DNA of 9,349 nucleotides from Cytophagaceae bacterium. Its GTDB lineage: Bacteria; Bacteroidota; Bacteroidia; Cytophagales; Spirosomataceae. Below are positions 7,027 to 9,349 of this stretch, in pieces. Position 1 is the first letter of the stretch, and each line of letters opens with the position of its first letter. Where the stretch lies: NCBI GenBank assembly GCA_947461155.1, contig CANHKE010000024.1:1-9349 (forward strand), written 5' to 3'. The notes beneath the pieces were generated by a model that was not told the DNA's origin, ran no database searches, and saw only the letters and a list, made by a program, of their open reading frames with translations. The position numbers were made by a program, and so were the translations under genes.

Positions 7027-9122
7027 TATTTCTTCATACTCAAGGCGATACGCTTGCGCGCCTCATCCACCTCGGTCACGGTAACCAGGACTTTTTGAGC
7101 TACTTTCACGATTTCGTTTGGGTCCTTGACGAATTTGTCGGCCAACTGGCTTACGTGGACTAATCCGTCCTGATGCACGCCTATGTCAACAAAAGCGCCA
7201 AAATTAGTGATGTTCGTCACAATGCCCGGCAATTTCATGCCAATGCGTAAATCCTTGATCTCATTTACCCCTTCCGTGAATTCGAAAGCTTCGAATTGTT
7301 CCCGTGGATCGCGGCCTGGTTTGGCTAATTCCGAAAGGATATCTGTGAGTGTTGGCATGCCCACTTCAGGAGTCACGTATTTTTGTAGTTGAATTTGCTT
7401 GCGAAATGACTCATTGGCTAATAAATCTGCCACTTTACAATTCAGGTCTTTGGCCATTTTTTCGACGATGTCATAGCGCTCCGGGTGCACCGCACTGGCG
7501 TCCAGCGGATTTTTGGCGTGGCGGATGCGTAAAAAAGCAGCAGCTTGTTCATAGGCTTTTTCGCCTAATCGGGTCACTTTTTTCAGGTCAGAACGCTTGA
7601 TGAATGGGCCATTTTTTGTCCGGTAGTCGATGATGTTCTGGGCCAATTGTGGTCCTAGTCCGGAAACGTAGGATAGGATTTGCTTTGAGGCGGTATTCAG
7701 TTCTACGCCTACGGAATTTACGCAGGAGATGACGGTGTCGTCCAATGAGGCCTGTAATTTCTTCTGATCGACGTCATGTTGGTATTGTCCCACGCCGATG
7801 GACTTCGGATCTATTTTGACCAATTCAGCTAAAGGATCCATTAATCTTCTGCCGATGGATACGGCACCACGAACGGTGATGTCTTTATCTGGGAATTCAT
7901 CCCGTGCGGCTTCGGAAGCGGAATAGATGGAGGCTCCACTTTCGTTGACCATAATGATGGTAATGCCTTCAAGTTTCAGGTTCCGCACAAATGCTTCGGT
8001 TTCCCGACCTGCCGTACCGTTTCCAATGGCGATGGCTTGAACGGTATGTTTTTTCGCCCATGCGGTGATGGTATGCGCGGCTTCTTGGGCCTGTCCAGGA
8101 CCTGTATGGGGGAATACGGCAGTATTGTCGAGTAGAGTTCCTTGTTCGTCGAGGCAGACTAATTTACACCCGGTACGAAAACCGGGATCGAGTGCGAGCA
8201 CGCGTTTTTGTCCGAGAGGTGCTGCTAATAGTAATTGGCGAATGTTTTCCGCAAAGACACGAATTGCTTCTTCGTCGGCGCGCTTCTTCGCTTCCGCCCG
8301 CATTTCATTTTCCATGGCCGGCATAAGTAGGCGTTTGTAGCCATCTTGGATGGCCAGCGTTACTTGTCGGGCACAGGCATTATTTCCTTTGATGAACCGA
8401 CGGTCTAATTTGTCGAGTACATCTTGGTCGGGCCCAGCGAGATGTAAGTTTAAAATCCCTTCGTTTTCCCCTCTAAATAGGGCTAAAATTCGGTGGGAAG
8501 GGGCTTGTGCAAGGGATTCCGACCAGTCGAAATAATCTTTGTACTTGATGCCGACTTCTTGTTTTCCTTTGGCGACGCTGGATTTGACGGTTGTTTTGCG
8601 TGCGAACAAATGGCGCGCTTCTTCGCGTGCTTCGGCGGTTTCCATCATTTCTTCGGCTAAAATATCGCGTGCGCCTGCCAAGGCTTCTTCGGTATCTGCT
8701 AAGAATTCGGCAGCTAATACCTCCGGGTCAATCATGCGTTGTTCGAATAGTTTATCAGCCAAAGGTTGTAGTCCTTTTTCTCGGGCAGCCATGGCGCGTG
8801 TTTTGCGCTTGGGTTTGTAGGGCAGGTAGATATCTTCGAGTTTGGCGAGGGTTTCGGCCCCACGCACGGCTTTTTCGAGTTCGGGGCTGAGTTTTTCTAA
8901 TTCCTTGAGGGATTTCAAAATGGCCTCTCTTCGTTTTTCCAATTCCACAAATTGATCGCGCATGTCGCGTATTTGGGCTACTTGTACTTCGTCTAGACTT
9001 CCAGTTGCTTCTTTTCGGTAACGCGAGATGAAAGGAATCGTTGCGCCTTCATCGAGTAGTGCGATGGTTTTACGAACTTGGTTTTCGTGAATGCCTAAGC
9101 TGGAGGCTATTTTGGGAATCAT
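7026..9122 (-). CDS. tex: RNA-binding transcription accessory protein Tex (YhgF family)
   Basis: Cytoplasmic nucleic-acid-binding protein of 698 aa with the full Tex domain order. The N-terminal helical Tex region starts with LLDEGATIPFISRYRKEATG (22-41), the hallmark of the family, and includes the YLPYKPKRKTRA block (99-110). A YqgF/RNase H-like domain covers about 305-430 (VLALDPGFRTGCK at 308-320, IAIGNGTAGRETE at 364-376). Helix-hairpin-helix segments lie at about 475-535 (LNTASKQILSYVSGLGP..., NGPFIKRSDLKKVTRLG). An S1 RNA-binding domain closes the protein (about 626-698, MKLPGIVTNITNFGAFVDIG). It ends immediately after S1, lacking the C-terminal tail found in enterobacterial Tex (about 770 aa), which appears to be a normal variant. 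No in-frame ATG lies upstream before a stop, fixing the start. Tex affects transcription and RNA quality control in several bacteria; its exact reaction is debated. Upstream sits a repeat array instead of a clear promoter. Confidence 0.96.
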   Translation of the reverse strand: MIPKIASSLGIHENQVRKTIALLDEGATIPFISRYRKEATGSLDEVQVAQIRDMRDQFVELEKRREAILKSLKELEKLSPELEKAVRGAETLAKLEDIYLPYKPKRKTRAMAAREKGLQPLADKLFEQRMIDPEVLAAEFLADTEEALAGARDILAEEMMETAEAREEARHLFARKTTVKSSVAKGKQEVGIKYKDYFDWSESLAQAPSHRILALFRGENEGILNLHLAGPDQDVLDKLDRRFIKGNNACARQVTLAIQDGYKRLLMPAMENEMRAEAKKRADEEAIRVFAENIRQLLLAAPLGQKRVLALDPGFRTGCKLVCLDEQGTLLDNTAVFPHTGPGQAQEAAHTITAWAKKHTVQAIAIGNGTAGRETEAFVRNLKLEGITIIMVNESGASIYSASEAARDEFPDKDITVRGAVSIGRRLMDPLAELVKIDPKSIGVGQYQHDVDQKKLQASLDDTVISCVNSVGVELNTASKQILSYVSGLGPQLAQNIIDYRTKNGPFIKRSDLKKVTRLGEKAYEQAAAFLRIRHAKNPLDASAVHPERYDIVEKMAKDLNCKVADLLANESFRKQIQLQKYVTPEVGMPTLTDILSELAKPGRDPREQFEAFEFTEGVNEIKDLRIGMKLPGIVTNITNFGAFVDIGVHQDGLVHVSQLADKFVKDPNEIVKVAQKVLVTVTEVDEARKRIALSMKK

Positions 9123-9142
9123 AATGATTAGACGTTGGAATT

Positions 9143-9166
9143 AAGAGGTAAGAGGTAAGAGGTAAG
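9143..9166. repeat. Tandem 7-bp repeat AAGAGGT, 3 full copies plus AAG
   Basis: Three perfect head-to-tail copies of AAGAGGT at 9143-9149, 9150-9156 and 9157-9163, followed by a partial AAG. It lies 21 bases upstream of the tex start, so on the tex strand the leader would contain CTCTTAC repeats. The unit has no dyad symmetry. Possible roles are a replication-slippage tract or a leader element; no function is shown. Confidence 0.9.
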
Positions 9167-9178
9167 CGTTTCAGAGTA

Positions 9179-9220
9179 GACTGACGACTAGCGACTGACG
9201 ACTAGCGACTGACGACTAGA
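9179..9220. repeat. Tandem 14-bp repeat (paired heptads GACTGAC/GACTAGC), 3 copies
   Basis: Three contiguous 14-bp units, GACTGACGACTAGC at 9179-9192 and 9193-9206, then a copy at 9207-9220 whose last base is A instead of C. Each unit is two related heptads, GACTGAC and GACTAGC, so the array is really six alternating 7-mers. It starts 12 bases after the AAGAGGT array, which also has a 7-bp period. Apart from CTAG it has no internal inverted repeat, so a hairpin role is unlikely. Confidence 0.9.
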
Positions 9221-9225
9221 GCTAC

Positions 9226-9349
9226 TTACTCTGCATTCGGAAAATCACTATGAAAATACCCCGCGAACTTCCAGATTTCTTGGATTTCAGATCCGAGAAT
9301 CGGATAGGGATCATAGGTCTTGTTGGTTGAGTTAAGGATTAACACCTTC
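9226..9349 (-). CDS. C-terminal end of an unidentified protein (partial at window edge)
   Basis: On the minus strand an open frame enters from the window edge (codons from 9348 down) and reads 40 residues to a TAA at 9226-9228. The visible tail begins KVLILNSTNKTYDPYPI, continues through a GSEIQEIWKFAGYF stretch and ends HSDFPNAE. The composition is protein-like, with no stop and a hydrophobic-then-acidic ending, whereas the neighbouring minus frame stops within six codons. I do not recognise the family. It would be upstream of tex on the same strand, separated from it by about 100 bases that hold the two repeat arrays and no terminator hairpin, so read-through into tex is possible. Confidence 0.55.
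   Translation of the reverse strand, partial: KVLILNSTNKTYDPYPILGSEIQEIWKFAGYFHSDFPNAE

Noticed and set aside
8539..8890. Plus-strand open frames of 93 and 99 codons inside tex
   Set aside because: They lie opposite a fully recognisable Tex coding region, show no domain or signal features and have Ser/Arg-rich shadow composition.
9143..9220. CRISPR array or terminator
   Set aside because: Units are 7-14 bp with no spacers and no dyad symmetry, so neither a CRISPR array nor a hairpin terminator fits.

Overview
The window reads as chromosomal DNA of a Bacteroidota bacterium, most likely a Cytophagales/Spirosomaceae-type aquatic member (family-level placement is inference). The evidence is a secreted protease with a type IX secretion (T9SS) C-terminal tail, a TonB-dependent receptor with an N-terminal carboxypeptidase-D-like domain, a Bacteroidota-style -7 box (TAnnTTTG), and no Shine-Dalgarno motif noticed at the starts inspected. 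Genes are tightly packed. No IS element, tRNA, rRNA or CRISPR array was seen, and no gene-free stretch exceeds about 105 bases.

Layout. (1) 52-975 (+) is a ROK-family sugar kinase, probably fructokinase-like. It converges with, and its stop codon overlaps that of, (2) 972-2078 (-), a polytopic membrane protein of the heparan-alpha-glucosaminide N-acetyltransferase/DUF5009 type. Two bases upstream of it and cotranscribed lies (3) 2081-3709 (-), a secreted subtilisin-like S8 protease. (4) Divergent from the protease, and starting from a good promoter candidate, is a four-gene operon on the + strand: a small Cys-rich exported protein (3778-4200), a TonB-dependent receptor (4253-6460), a tiny periplasmic heavy-metal-binding-domain protein (6473-6673) and an exported HMA-domain protein (6678-6992). 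It closes with a strong bidirectional terminator (6991-7026). (5) 7026-9122 (-) is the transcription accessory protein Tex. (6) Upstream of tex, 9143-9220 holds two different arrays of tandem 7-bp repeats, followed by the C-terminal 40 codons of a further minus-strand gene that runs off the window.

The most interesting unit is the metal operon. Every encoded protein carries an export signal and clustered cysteines: CC pairs in the leader protein, in the receptor plug and at the HMA C-terminus, plus CxxC or CPM sites in the two small proteins. This suggests an outer-membrane/periplasmic relay for a thiophilic metal, copper being the best guess. The genes are individually recognisable as families, but metal, direction of transport and the role of the leader protein cannot be read from the sequence. 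Two computed-looking long starts (protease and HMA protein) use TTG codons upstream of obvious signal peptides; the ATG starts at 3709 (-) and 6678 (+) are preferred.
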